A stretch of DNA of 64,000 nt from Janthinobacterium sp. 61 (GCF_002846335.1 NZ_PJMQ01000001.1:434001-498000), one strand, 5' to 3'; shown: positions 42,077 through 53,701, numbered from the stretch's first letter. Numbers and translations are program-made. The notes: generated by a model from the sequence alone, not told the origin.

Positions 42077-44773
42077 ATGAGTATCCGTAATCTCGACAAG
42101 CTGTTCAAGCCGGCCTCAGTGGCCCTGATCGGCGCCACGGCGCGCGAACACAAGCTGGGCGCCATCGCCCTGGCCAACCTGCTGGGCGGGGAGGGGCAGG
42201 GTGCGCAGGACAAAGCGGCGCAGTACAGAGGTGATATCTGGCCCGTCAATCCCAAGTATGACGAGTTGATGGGCCTGAAATGCTACCGCAAGCTGTCCCA
42301 GTTGCCCAAGGCGCCGGACCTGGCCATCATCTGCACGCCGCCCGCCACGATTACCGGCCTGATCCGTGACTTGGGTGCGCTGGGTACGCGCGCGGCCATC
42401 GTCATGACTTCCGGCCTCGATCCGGTGCGCGAGCAGTCCCTGCGCCTGGCCATGCTGAAAGCGGCCAAGCCGCATCTGCTGCGCATCCTCGGCCCCAACA
42501 GCATGGGGCTGCTCGTGCCGAAGCTGGGCTTGAATGCCAGCTTCGCCCACCTGGGTGCGACCAGCGGCAAGATCGCCTTCGTGTCGCAGTCGGGCGCGCT
42601 GGTGTCGGGCGTGCTCGATTGGGCCAACGCGCACGGCGTGGGCTTTTCCAAGTTCATTTCGCTCGGTGGCAGCTATGACATCGATTTCGGCGATCTGCTC
42701 GACTACCTCGCCGGCGACATCGACACGGCTGCCATCCTGTTGTACATGGAAGATATCCAGGCGGCGCGCAAATTCATGTCGGCGGCGCGGGCGGCCGCGC
42801 GCAGCAAACCCGTCATCGTCCTGAAAGCGGGACGCGAGGCGGAAGGCGCCGCCGTGGCGGCCTGGCATACGGGCGCGCTGGCCGGTTCCGACGCCGTGTA
42901 CGACGCGGCCATCCGCCGCGCCGGCATGCTGCGCGTGTACTCGGCCGAGGAACTGTTCGATGCCGTGGAAACGCTTACGCATATCCGCGCCCAGCGCGGC
43001 GAGCGCCTGGCGATTTTATGCAACGGCGGCGGTCTGGGCGTGATGGCCACCGATGCGCTGGTGGGCAGCGGCGGCAAGCTGGCCGATTTGTCGCCCGATA
43101 CCGTGATCGCGCTGGAAAAGGCCCTGCCACGTGGCTGGTCGCACGACAACCCCGTGGGCTTGCCCGGCGACGCGCCCGTGCAGCGCTATGTCGATGCCAT
43201 CAAGCCGCTGCTCGACGAGCCGCAGGCGGATGCCTTGCTGCTGCTGCACGCGCCCACGGCCATGGTCTCGTCGATCGACATCGCCGAAGCCGTCACGCCG
43301 CTGATCAAGGCCACCTCGCGCACGGTGCTGTCGTGCCTGCTGGGCGGCACCACGGTGGCGCCTGCGCGCCAGGTCTTCAACCGGGCCGGCATTCCCACCT
43401 ACGACACGCCGGAAAAGGCCGTGCATGGTTTCATGCAGATCGTGCAGTACCGGCGCAACCAGGAAACCCTGATGCAGGTGCCGGCGCAGCTGCCCATGTC
43501 GGCCACGCCGCGCCGCGCGCGCGTGCGCGAAATCGTCGCCGCCGCGCTGGCCGCCGGCCAGACGGTGCTGGGCGAATGCCGCTCGAAGGAAATTCTGGCT
43601 GCCTACGGCATTCCGGTGGCGATGACGCGCATGGCGGCCGACGTGGAAGAGGCGCTGGCCGTGGCCGCGGACATCGGCTACCCGGTGGCGCTGAAAATTC
43701 ATTCGCCCGACATCGCCCACAAATCCGACGTGGGCGGCGTGGCGCTTGACCTCGACACGCCCGACATCCTGCGCACGGCCGCCGCTGCCATGCTCAAGCG
43801 CGTGCGCCGCATGCGCCCCGATGCGCTGATCGACGGCTTTACGGTGCAGCAGATGGCGCGCCGGCCGCAATCGCATGAACTGATCGTCGGCGTCACCACG
43901 GACGCCGCCTTCGGCCCCGTCATCCTGGTGGGGCAGGGCGGCATCGCCGTGGAAGTGACGGCCGACCATTCCATCGGCCTGCCGCCGCTGAACATGGTGC
44001 TGGCGCGCGACATGCTGGCCCGCACGCGCGTGTCGAAACTGCTGGCTGGCTACCGCAACCAGCCGCCGGCCGACATCGATGCCATCTGCTACACCCTGAT
44101 CCAGGTGGCCGAACTGGTGGCCGATATCGGCGAGCTGGCCGAACTCGACATCAACCCGCTGGTGGCTGACGCCGACGGCGTGATCGCCCTCGACGCGCGC
44201 ATCCGTCTGGAACCGGGCCAGAAGAGCGACCGCCTGGCCATCCGCCCGTATCCGCAGGAGCTGGAAGAGCAGGTGACGTGGATGGGGCAATCCATTTTGC
44301 TGCGCCCCATCCGCCCCGAGGACGCGCCGCAGCACCTGGACCTGTTCAATGCGCTGGACCCGGACGACGTGCGCCTGCGCTTCTTTACCTCCATGCGCGA
44401 GCTGCCCGTGTCGCAGCTGGCGCGCCTGACGCAGATCGATTACGACCGCGCCATGGCCTTCATCGCCACGCACACGGGCCCGGACGGCAAGCCGGAAACC
44501 CTGGGCGTGGTGCGCGCCGTGGCCGACCCGGACAATATCCACGCCGATTTCGCCATCGCCGTGCGCTCGGCCCTGAAGGCCAAGGGCCTGGGCCACATCC
44601 TGTTTGAAAAGCTGGTCGACTACTTCCGCAGCCGCGGCACGGAAGCGCTGGTGGGCGAGGCGATGGCGCGCAACAAGGGCATGCAGCGGCTGGTGAAAAG
44701 TTTTGGCGGCGAAGTCACGCCATCGGAAGAGCCGGGCGTGGTCAACCTGCATATCGGCTTGCGCGCGCCCTGA
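42077..44773 (+). CDS. patZ: PatZ-type protein acetyltransferase (NDP-forming acyl-CoA synthetase-GNAT fusion)
   Basis: An 898-residue fusion. The N-terminal part is an ADP-forming acyl-CoA synthetase-like region: CoA-binding domain FKPASVALIGATAREHKLGA, Rossmann/ligase domain with FVSQSGALVSGVLDWANAHG, and an ATP-grasp part (GYPVALKIHSPDIAHKSDVG). The C-terminal GNAT domain starts near residue 735 (LRPIRPEDAPQHLDLF) with an acetyl-CoA loop around SALKAKGLGHILFEKL. E. coli PatZ (886 residues) acetylates lysines, including acetyl-CoA synthetase. His264 in WHTGALAG occupies the place of the phosphohistidine of active synthetases. It stands alone. Confidence 0.92.
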   Translation: MSIRNLDKLFKPASVALIGATAREHKLGAIALANLLGGEGQGAQDKAAQYRGDIWPVNPKYDELMGLKCYRKLSQLPKAPDLAIICTPPATITGLIRDLGALGTRAAIVMTSGLDPVREQSLRLAMLKAAKPHLLRILGPNSMGLLVPKLGLNASFAHLGATSGKIAFVSQSGALVSGVLDWANAHGVGFSKFISLGGSYDIDFGDLLDYLAGDIDTAAILLYMEDIQAARKFMSAARAAARSKPVIVLKAGREAEGAAVAAWHTGALAGSDAVYDAAIRRAGMLRVYSAEELFDAVETLTHIRAQRGERLAILCNGGGLGVMATDALVGSGGKLADLSPDTVIALEKALPRGWSHDNPVGLPGDAPVQRYVDAIKPLLDEPQADALLLLHAPTAMVSSIDIAEAVTPLIKATSRTVLSCLLGGTTVAPARQVFNRAGIPTYDTPEKAVHGFMQIVQYRRNQETLMQVPAQLPMSATPRRARVREIVAAALAAGQTVLGECRSKEILAAYGIPVAMTRMAADVEEALAVAADIGYPVALKIHSPDIAHKSDVGGVALDLDTPDILRTAAAAMLKRVRRMRPDALIDGFTVQQMARRPQSHELIVGVTTDAAFGPVILVGQGGIAVEVTADHSIGLPPLNMVLARDMLARTRVSKLLAGYRNQPPADIDAICYTLIQVAELVADIGELAELDINPLVADADGVIALDARIRLEPGQKSDRLAIRPYPQELEEQVTWMGQSILLRPIRPEDAPQHLDLFNALDPDDVRLRFFTSMRELPVSQLARLTQIDYDRAMAFIATHTGPDGKPETLGVVRAVADPDNIHADFAIAVRSALKAKGLGHILFEKLVDYFRSRGTEALVGEAMARNKGMQRLVKSFGGEVTPSEEPGVVNLHIGLRAP

Positions 44774-44878
44774 AAAAAGCCGGTGCGGGTTTGTGCAGGA
44801 TCAAACCCGCCCCTGTCGGTAGTCTTTACACTTTCACTTCCAGGATGAGACATCCAGCGCATTTTCGGGAGTGAGTGC

Positions 44879-45553
44879 ATGCTTACGGCAACATATATAT
44901 TGGTTTCCCTGTCGGTGGAACAGGCCAGTATCCGCATGAGTTTGCTGGCATTTCAAAAATACATGCAGGTGCAACTGCGCCAGCAGAGCCGGCTGAGTCT
45001 GGCGCAACTGCAGTACACGGGCGACTGGCTCAACCGGCTGTATCAGGGCGGCTACTGGCGCAAGGTGGAGATGTATCTGATCCCCGCCATGCGCCAGGCC
45101 ACACCGCATGCGGATGGCTTGCTCAATGGTCTGCTCGATGAACTCAACGGCCTGAACCACGCGGCGCTGGAGAGCATCAACGTCGTGCAGCAGCGCGCAG
45201 GAGCCACCCTCGACTGCTCCGAGCAGCAAACCGAGCAGCTGTGTGCGGCCATCGATGCCTTTTGCACGGCCTTGTTGCAGCGCCTGGAAAAAGAAGAGCG
45301 CGAACTGTTCGCGCTGGCGCGCAAGGTCATCGTGGGCGAAGCGTGGTTTGCCATCGCCTACCAGTTCCTTGCCCACGATGCGCAGGTGCGGGAAGCACGT
45401 CGTGGCAGGGCGCAAGTGCTGCCCTTTATTTTGCCCGTGCCTGTGCCGGCATCGGGGACGCCCGGCGGTGCCATTGCAACCACGGGTATCGCCCGCACCT
45501 CGGCGGAGGATGCCTTGCCTGGCATGCCACCGTCCCTGCTTGCGCAGGCTTGA
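44879..45553 (+). CDS. Helical hypothetical protein, hemerythrin-like features
   Basis: A 224-residue mainly alpha-helical protein. GLLDELNGLNHAALESIN and LLQRLEKEERELFALARKVI resemble the helix pairs of HHE/hemerythrin-like bundles (His followed downstream by ExxxLF), but a full set of iron ligands is not evident. The C-terminal 45 residues are low-complexity (Pro/Ala/Thr). GGGAG precedes the ATG at 44879. No reliable family assignment. Confidence 0.65.
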   Translation: MLTATYILVSLSVEQASIRMSLLAFQKYMQVQLRQQSRLSLAQLQYTGDWLNRLYQGGYWRKVEMYLIPAMRQATPHADGLLNGLLDELNGLNHAALESINVVQQRAGATLDCSEQQTEQLCAAIDAFCTALLQRLEKEERELFALARKVIVGEAWFAIAYQFLAHDAQVREARRGRAQVLPFILPVPVPASGTPGGAIATTGIARTSAEDALPGMPPSLLAQA

Positions 45554-45731
45554 ATGGGTAGCGAGCGCCCACCCCGTCCGCCCGTTTGCGCCAGCTCCGC
45601 GCCCCTGATTTTGCGCTGGCGCCAGCTGGGGAGAAATGTTGTGTTACTCATTTGGTAACTTGTACAGACCTGTCCGATGCAATACCCCGGGCTTTGTTAT
45701 GATGATGGTTTTGATTCACGCGAAACCCGTC

Positions 45732-48311
45732 ATGTTCGAATTTCTTTTCAAGCGTTCTGCCAGCAAGTCTTCCGCACCAGACCCTGTCGTGGCAGAGCAG
45801 GCCGCCGCTACGGCGCAGAGCGCATCGCGCCGCGCCGAACAGGTTGCGCGTGCCCACGCCGTGGCGGGCGACGAAGTCGCTGCCGCCGATTTTATTGTTT
45901 CCAGCGAATTTGCCGATGCCCGCCTGATCGCGGCTGAACACGTCCATACCTTGCCACTGCTGGAAAAAGTCCACCAGGCCATGCGTAACACGGACCGCCG
46001 CGTCGCCAAGCTGATGCAGGGCCGCATCGACCTGATCCGCCATCAGGCGGCGGAAACCCAGCGCGCCCAGGCCAGCATAGCTACGGCCCAGCGCCTGTTG
46101 AACGATGACAAGCTCAGTCCCAATCAGGTAGCCGAGCTGGACCGCCAATGGCAAGTCATCAAGGCCACGCCCGAACTGGCGACGGCCTTTGCCGCCGCGC
46201 GTGCCGCGCTGGCCGCCCGCCTGGAAGCGCAAGTGGTATTGCAACGCGCCGTGATCGACGCCGTCGCCGCCGCGCGCGCGCTGGCCAGCAATGGTCAGTC
46301 CGCCGACGAACTGGCGCAGGCGCTGGCCCGCCTGGATGCGGAACATGCGCAGCATGCGCAATCGCCCGAATGCGGTTCGCTGCCGAAACACCTGGAAAGC
46401 GATTTCATCCAGGCGCGCGAACAGGCGCAGTCCGCTTTACAAGCCCTGCAGCAGCACCAGGCCGTGTTCGACGCGCGCCAGGCCGCGCTGGCCGAATGGC
46501 AGGCGCAGGACGCCGCCACTCTCGACGTGGATACCCTGAAACGCGCGTGGCAAGCCTTGCCGCGCCTGCCTGAGTCGCCGCTGTCCGACAGCCTGCAGCA
46601 GCAATTTGCAGCCGTGCTGGCCAGCGCCCCTGCGCCTGCCGTCACTGCCGCGGTCGTGGCCACGCCAGTGCATGCCGAAGCGGCGCCGCGCAAGCCGCGC
46701 CAGGAGCTCGCTGCCGTGTCGAAAGAAGCGACGGAGCAGTTCTTCAAGACGCTCGACGCCATGGAAGCGGCGCTGCAGGATGGCTTGTTGCACGTGGCTT
46801 CCGAGCATGACAAAACTTTGCGCGATAGCAAGCACGGGCGCCTGACGCCTGCGCAAGCGGATCGCCTGGCCCATGTGCGCGGGGAGTTCAAGCGCCTGGC
46901 CGACTGGGCACGCTGGGGCGGCAACGTGTCGCGCGAGGAACTGGTCAAGGCGGGCGAGGAATTGCCGGCACAAGAATTGCCGATGGCCGAGCTGGCCAAG
47001 AAAGTGGGCAGCCTGCGCGAGCGCTGGAAGTCCCTCGACACCTTGTCCGGCCCCGCGCCGAAATCCCTGTGGGAGCGTTTCGATGCCGCCTGCAGCCTGG
47101 CGTACGCGCCGGCGGCCCAGCATTTCAAGCAACTGGCCGAAGAGCGCCACGGCAATGCGGCCAAGGCCCAGGAATTGATCGCGGAAACGGCGGCCCTGGC
47201 AGCCGAAGAAAGTACCGACTGGAAACACGTCGCCTCCGCCTCGCAGCGCTTGCGCCAGGCGTGGACGCGCCTGGGCACCATCGACCGCAAGGAAAAGAAA
47301 CGCCTGGATGCGGAATTTGGCGCCGCACTGGACGCCTTGTCGAAGCCGCTGGACACGCAGCGCCAGATCGAGACGGCGCGCCGCGAACAATTGATCGTCG
47401 AAGTGGGCTTGCTCAAACCATCCGAGCGCAACACGGTCGACATGTTGAAAGCCTTGCAGGATAAATGGCAGGAACTGGCGAAAGCCCTGCCGCTGGAGCG
47501 CCGCGCGGAACAGGCGCTGTGGCAGCGCTTCCGCGCCGCCTGCGATGATATCTTTGCCAAGCGCAAGGAAACGGCCCACGCGGCCGACCATGAACGCCGC
47601 GAACACCTGCATGCGCGCGTAGCCCTGTGCGCCAGCCTGGAGACGGCCGTCGTGCCCGAGGGTGACGACAAGGCCCGCAGCGCCTTCATCCATCACCTGC
47701 TGCGCGAGACGCGTGCCGCCTGGAACGCCACCGGCCCCGTGCCGCGCGCCAGCGAAGCGAAGATCGAACAGCGCTACCAGGCGGCTGTTGCCGGCGTGCA
47801 AGCGCAAGCGGATGCCATCGCCGAGCGCGCCGGTGCGGCCCAGGCCAACGCCTTGCGCGACAAGCTGCGCCTGACGCAGGCATTGGAAACGGCCTTGGTC
47901 GAAGGCGATGCCGGCGCGGATGCGGCGCCTTGGGTTCAGCGCTGGAGCGCCTTGCCGCCACTCGACGCCCAGTACGAACGCAGCCTGCAACAGCGCTTTG
48001 CCGCTGCCCAGGCCGCGCTGGGCGAGGGCGCTGCCGCCTACGTGCAGCAATTGCAGGCTAACCAGGATCGCCTGCGTGATGAAGTGCTGCGCCTGGAAAT
48101 CGTCGCCGGCGTCGACAGCGGCGCCGAATTTGCCCGCGACCGCCTGAAAATGCAGGTGGAAGTGCTGCAATCGTCGCTCAAGTCAGGCCAGAAGCCGCTC
48201 ACGCAAGTATCGCAGCTGATGCAGCTGTGCGCGATTGCCGCTGCCACCGATGCGCGCACGGCCAGCCGCATCGAAACCTTGCTGCGCCGCATCGGAGGCC
48301 ACGCCAAATGA
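45732..48311 (+). CDS. DUF349-domain protein
   Basis: An 859-residue, highly charged, Ala/Gln-rich, almost all-helical protein with repeated DUF349-like units (LRERWKSLDTLSGPAPKSLW, LRQAWTRLGTIDRKEKKRLD, LQDKWQELAKALPLERRAEQ). Each ends in a Trp-containing helix, predicting a long coiled-coil rod. Function of the family is poorly known. The start at 45732 (MFEFLFKRSASK) is the family-typical N-terminus; the frame stays open upstream to 45636. The stop overlaps the moaE start codon (ATGA), an unexpected coupling. Confidence 0.88.
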   Translation: MFEFLFKRSASKSSAPDPVVAEQAAATAQSASRRAEQVARAHAVAGDEVAAADFIVSSEFADARLIAAEHVHTLPLLEKVHQAMRNTDRRVAKLMQGRIDLIRHQAAETQRAQASIATAQRLLNDDKLSPNQVAELDRQWQVIKATPELATAFAAARAALAARLEAQVVLQRAVIDAVAAARALASNGQSADELAQALARLDAEHAQHAQSPECGSLPKHLESDFIQAREQAQSALQALQQHQAVFDARQAALAEWQAQDAATLDVDTLKRAWQALPRLPESPLSDSLQQQFAAVLASAPAPAVTAAVVATPVHAEAAPRKPRQELAAVSKEATEQFFKTLDAMEAALQDGLLHVASEHDKTLRDSKHGRLTPAQADRLAHVRGEFKRLADWARWGGNVSREELVKAGEELPAQELPMAELAKKVGSLRERWKSLDTLSGPAPKSLWERFDAACSLAYAPAAQHFKQLAEERHGNAAKAQELIAETAALAAEESTDWKHVASASQRLRQAWTRLGTIDRKEKKRLDAEFGAALDALSKPLDTQRQIETARREQLIVEVGLLKPSERNTVDMLKALQDKWQELAKALPLERRAEQALWQRFRAACDDIFAKRKETAHAADHERREHLHARVALCASLETAVVPEGDDKARSAFIHHLLRETRAAWNATGPVPRASEAKIEQRYQAAVAGVQAQADAIAERAGAAQANALRDKLRLTQALETALVEGDAGADAAPWVQRWSALPPLDAQYERSLQQRFAAAQAALGEGAAAYVQQLQANQDRLRDEVLRLEIVAGVDSGAEFARDRLKMQVEVLQSSLKSGQKPLTQVSQLMQLCAIAAATDARTASRIETLLRRIGGHAK

Positions 48312-48781
48312 GCACTTCCGTCCGCGTCCAGCAAGCTGATTTTGACCTCAGTCAAGAAATTGCACAATTGCGTGCAGGCAACCCCAAGGTAGGCGCCGTC
48401 GTCGGCTTCGTCGGCACGGTGCGCGACATGAACGAGGGGCTGGACGTGGCCGCCATGGAGCTCGAGCACTATCCTGGCATGACGGAAAAGTCGATCGAGG
48501 CCATCGTCGAGCAGGCGCGGGGTCGCTGGCCCCTGTCCGGCGCGCTGGTGATCCACCGTGTAGGGCCCCTGCAGCCGCAGGAACAGATCGTGCTGGTGGC
48601 CGTCTCCTCGGCCCACCGGGGCGAGGCCTTCGCCGCATGCGAGTTCATCATCGATTACCTGAAGACGGAAGCGCCGTTCTGGAAGAAGGAAGACACGCCC
48701 GAAGGGGCGCGCTGGGTCGATGCGCGTGACAGTGACGAGACGGCGCTGGACAAATGGACGGCAAAAGCAAGCGCCATTTGA
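48308..48781 (+). CDS. moaE: Molybdopterin synthase catalytic subunit MoaE
   Basis: A 157-residue large subunit of molybdopterin synthase, which inserts two dithiolene sulphurs into precursor Z with MoaD as sulphur donor. Conserved elements: GAVVGFVGTVRDMN, MELEHYPGMTEKSIE, IHRVGPLQPQEQIVLVAVSS and the catalytic lysines in DYLKTEAPFWKKED. MoaD and the other moa genes are not adjacent. The ATG overlaps the DUF349 gene stop by four bases. Confidence 0.96.
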   Translation: MSTSVRVQQADFDLSQEIAQLRAGNPKVGAVVGFVGTVRDMNEGLDVAAMELEHYPGMTEKSIEAIVEQARGRWPLSGALVIHRVGPLQPQEQIVLVAVSSAHRGEAFAACEFIIDYLKTEAPFWKKEDTPEGARWVDARDSDETALDKWTAKASAI

Positions 48782-48842
48782 GGCGTATCCGCCGCGCACG
48801 TTAGCATTTGCAAGAATGCATCAGTTTTCTGCTTTGTGTATG

Positions 48843-48870
48843 CTTGAAAAGCACTGCCTCACCCCAATTT
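48843..48870 (+). promoter_or_regulatory. Sigma-32 heat-shock promoter of clpB
   Basis: CTTGAAA (48843-48849), a 12-bp spacer and CCCCAATTT (48862-48870), close to the consensus CTTGAAA-N11-16-CCCCATNT. It ends 32 bp before the clpB ATG. Confidence 0.9.
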
Positions 48871-48902
48871 GGTTAACAACTAATTAACCGGGAGCGCTTT
48901 TC

Positions 48903-51509
<2,607 letters not shown>

Positions 51510-51537
51510 TCTGGCCGGTCAGTCCCTGCGGGATTGG

Positions 51538-51597
51538 AATTTGCCCCATTGGGGCAAATTCCCCCGTCGGGTCTGACCCCAGTTTTGCGCTGTGGGG
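51538..51597. repeat. REP-like palindromic element
   Basis: GAATTTGCCCC-ATT-GGGGCAAATTC (an 11-bp perfect stem, 51538-51562) is followed by GGGTCTGACCCC (51569-51580) and TGTGGGGT. The GGGTCTGACCCC core resembles dispersed extragenic repeats of this bacterial group. It may also act as the clpB terminator. Confidence 0.6.
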
Positions 51598-51633
51598 TGT
51601 TGGCGCAAGCTAACATCGGCATAATCTAAAGCA

Positions 51634-51667
51634 GGGCGCGATCAGGGTAGACCTGATCGCGCCCTTC
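51634..51667 (+). terminator. Hairpin between clpB and the PotF-like gene
   Basis: GGGCGCGATCAGG and CCTGATCGCGCCC form a 13-bp perfect stem with a 5-nt loop, followed by a weak T-tract (TTCTT). Confidence 0.6.
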
Positions 51668-51712
51668 TTGCTATCATCGTCACTATTTTCTGATACTTCT
51701 GGAGGCGACACG

Positions 51713-52834
51713 ATGGCAAACACATGGCAAGCAGGACGGCGCATTGGAGCGGGATTGACCTTGGCGGCAGCCGTGCTGGCTTTGCCTGCCCAAGCTCAGG
51801 CCCAGGAAGAGAAAGTGCTGAACATCTATAACTGGTCGGACTACATCGGCGACGATACGATCAAGAATTTTGAAAAGGAAACGGGCATCAAGGTACGCTA
51901 CGACGTTTTCGATAACAACGAAATCCTCAACGCGAAACTGGTGGCGGGCAAGTCCGGCTACGACATCGTCGTACCGACGGCCCAGTGGGCGCGCCTGCAG
52001 ATCGACGCGGGCCTGCTGCGTAAGCTCGACAAGAGCAAGCTGACGAACCTGGGCAACCTGGACCAGAACTTGCAGGCGAAGCTGGCGAAGATCGACCCGA
52101 ACAACGATTATCTGGTCGACTGGCTGTGGGGCTATACGACGGTGGGCATCAACGTCAACAAGGTCAAGGCCGCGCTGGGCGCCATGCCCATGCCCGATAA
52201 TGCCTGGAACCTGGTTTTCGACCCGAAATACGCGTCGAAGCTGAAATCGTGCGGCGTCTCCTTCCTCGACTCGCCATCGGAAGTGTTGCCGGCTGCCCTG
52301 CAATACCTGGGCAAGCCCGCCTACTCGAAAACGGCTGGCGACTACCAGGAAGCGGGCAAGGTGCTGCAAGCGATCCGCCCCTACGTGACCCTGTTCAGCT
52401 CGTCTGGCTACATCAATGACATGGCCAACGGCTCCGTCTGCGTCGCGCTGGGCTGGTCGGGCGATATCAATATCGCGCGCCAGCGTGCCATCGATGCGAA
52501 AAACGGCAATGTGATCCAGGTACTGGTGCCGAAGACGGCCGCCCTGATGTTCGACACCATGGCCATCCCCGCCGACGCGCCCCATCCGAACAATGCGCAC
52601 CTGTTCATCAACTACATCCTGCGCCCGCAAGTGCATGCCAGCCTGAGCAACAAGGTGTTTTACGCGAATCCGAATCCGGCCAGCATCAAGTATGTACGCA
52701 AGGACATCGGCGAGAACAAGGCCATCTTCCTGTCGGACACCGACAAGCAGCGCATGGCCGCACCGGAAGCGACCACGGCCGATATCCGCCGATTGATGAC
52801 GCGCATCTATACGAAGTTCAAAACGGGAGTGTAA
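51713..52834 (+). CDS. Periplasmic putrescine/polyamine-binding protein (PotF-like)
   Basis: A 373-residue ABC-type solute-binding protein. Signal peptide (GLTLAAAVLALPAQAQA), then the polyamine-binder signature VLNIYNWSDYIGDDTIKNFE and KETGIKVRYDVFDNNEILNAK. PotF-like pocket residues lie around YDIVVPTAQWARL, WGYTTVGINV and VCVALGWSGDINIA. Length is typical of PotF (370). TGGAGGCG precedes the ATG. No permease or ATPase genes are nearby, so it is either an orphan binder or served by a transporter encoded elsewhere. Confidence 0.92.
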   Translation: MANTWQAGRRIGAGLTLAAAVLALPAQAQAQEEKVLNIYNWSDYIGDDTIKNFEKETGIKVRYDVFDNNEILNAKLVAGKSGYDIVVPTAQWARLQIDAGLLRKLDKSKLTNLGNLDQNLQAKLAKIDPNNDYLVDWLWGYTTVGINVNKVKAALGAMPMPDNAWNLVFDPKYASKLKSCGVSFLDSPSEVLPAALQYLGKPAYSKTAGDYQEAGKVLQAIRPYVTLFSSSGYINDMANGSVCVALGWSGDINIARQRAIDAKNGNVIQVLVPKTAALMFDTMAIPADAPHPNNAHLFINYILRPQVHASLSNKVFYANPNPASIKYVRKDIGENKAIFLSDTDKQRMAAPEATTADIRRLMTRIYTKFKTGV

Positions 52835-52904
52835 ATACAAGGATGGCGCGAGGGACGGGCCTGTAGGCCGTCACTGGCGCCATGCGATATTGCCGAGGTG
52901 AACA

Positions 52905-53030
52905 CTACTCGTGGTAGCGGTCCATCAGCTTGTGGTGGCTGCCGCGCATTTCTTCGATCAGTTCAAAGGCGACGAAGCCGATGATGGCGGCGAAGATGGC
53001 GATGAAGAGAAAAACGAGGAAGGTTAACAT
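52905..53030 (-). CDS. 41-residue single-pass membrane protein
   Basis: ATG at 53030, TAG at 52905. The product MLTFLVFLFIAIFAAIIGFV begins with one strong transmembrane helix, followed by AFELIEEMRGSHHKLMDRYH and Glu, a charged tail rich in His. A GAAAGA-type ribosome-binding site lies upstream on the minus strand. It is below usual annotation length limits. It lies between the PotF-like gene and sixA, transcribed like sixA. Function unknown; helix plus charged tail is typical of small regulatory membrane proteins. Confidence 0.6.
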   Translation of the reverse strand: MLTFLVFLFIAIFAAIIGFVAFELIEEMRGSHHKLMDRYHE

Positions 53031-53217
53031 GGTCTTTCAGCCGCCGTTGGACGGCTGTCCGCTGGGTTGCTCAAGGTGCCAGAGCATTGCTCCAACACGT
53101 CGTTGATGCAATTAAACTCTAGCAGATCGGCAGCGCTTTGCAAGGCTGCCGAGTTGCAATTCCTACTAGTATTTGTCCCAGCGCACTTTTTGTGCATTAA
53201 GCTGTTTCACCGCCCCC

Positions 53218-53676
53218 TTATTTCACCACCAGGTCATGCGCCATCACAGCTTTCAAGTAGACGCTGATCGGGTCGCCCAATTCTCGCTGCGAGAACCACC
53301 AGGCGCTGGCCTTGCGCATCTCCCATTCCTGCTCCTCGCCCGTCAGCAGCAGGGCGGCGGCCTGGCCCAGGGTGGGCTGGTGGCCGACGATGAGCACGGT
53401 TTCCTTGCCGCCGGGCCAGTTGGCAGCCTTCAGAATGTCTTCCGCCTCGGCACCTGGCGCCAGTTCCGGCATCAGCTTGAACTTGCGCCCCAGCGCTTCC
53501 GCCGTTTGCAAGGTGCGCAGGGCGGGGCTGACGAGGATGCGGCAATTTTCCGGTAGTTGCGAGGCCAGCCATTCGCCCATGCGGCGCGCCTGTTTCTGAC
53601 CTTTGACGGTCAGGGCGCGTTCGAGGTCGGGCAGGCCCGGCTCGGCTTCTGCGTGTCGCCACAAGATGAGATCCAT
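53218..53676 (-). CDS. sixA: Phosphohistidine phosphatase SixA
   Basis: A 152-residue histidine-phosphatase-superfamily enzyme. The phospho-accepting motif is LWRHAEAEPG (His8). The second Arg lies in SPALRTLQTAEALG, and the distal catalytic His in VLIVGHQPTLGQAAALL. SixA removes phosphate from His of phosphorelay HPt domains and from PTS NPr. It lies next to ppk1 on the same strand (26 bp after the ppk1 start-distal end), a common arrangement that links it to phosphate metabolism. Confidence 0.95.
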   Translation of the reverse strand: MDLILWRHAEAEPGLPDLERALTVKGQKQARRMGEWLASQLPENCRILVSPALRTLQTAEALGRKFKLMPELAPGAEAEDILKAANWPGGKETVLIVGHQPTLGQAAALLLTGEEQEWEMRKASAWWFSQRELGDPISVYLKAVMAHDLVVK

Positions 53677-53701
53677 GCTGTGCTCCTCTGTGTAGAAATG
53701 C

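Noticed and set aside
43016..44752. 578-codon open frame antisense to the PatZ-like gene
   Set aside because: Same artefact: the sense strand carries a full domain set, and the antisense product has low-complexity His/Arg/Gln content.
44783..44808. Hairpin GCGGGTTTG/CAAACCCGC after the PatZ-like gene as a terminator
   Set aside because: A 9-bp stem is present but no T-run follows on the plus strand; evidence is too weak to list as a terminator.
46437..48170. 577-codon open frame antisense to the DUF349 gene
   Set aside because: The sense frame has repeated DUF349 motifs and operon overlap with moaE; the antisense frame has no recognisable domain.
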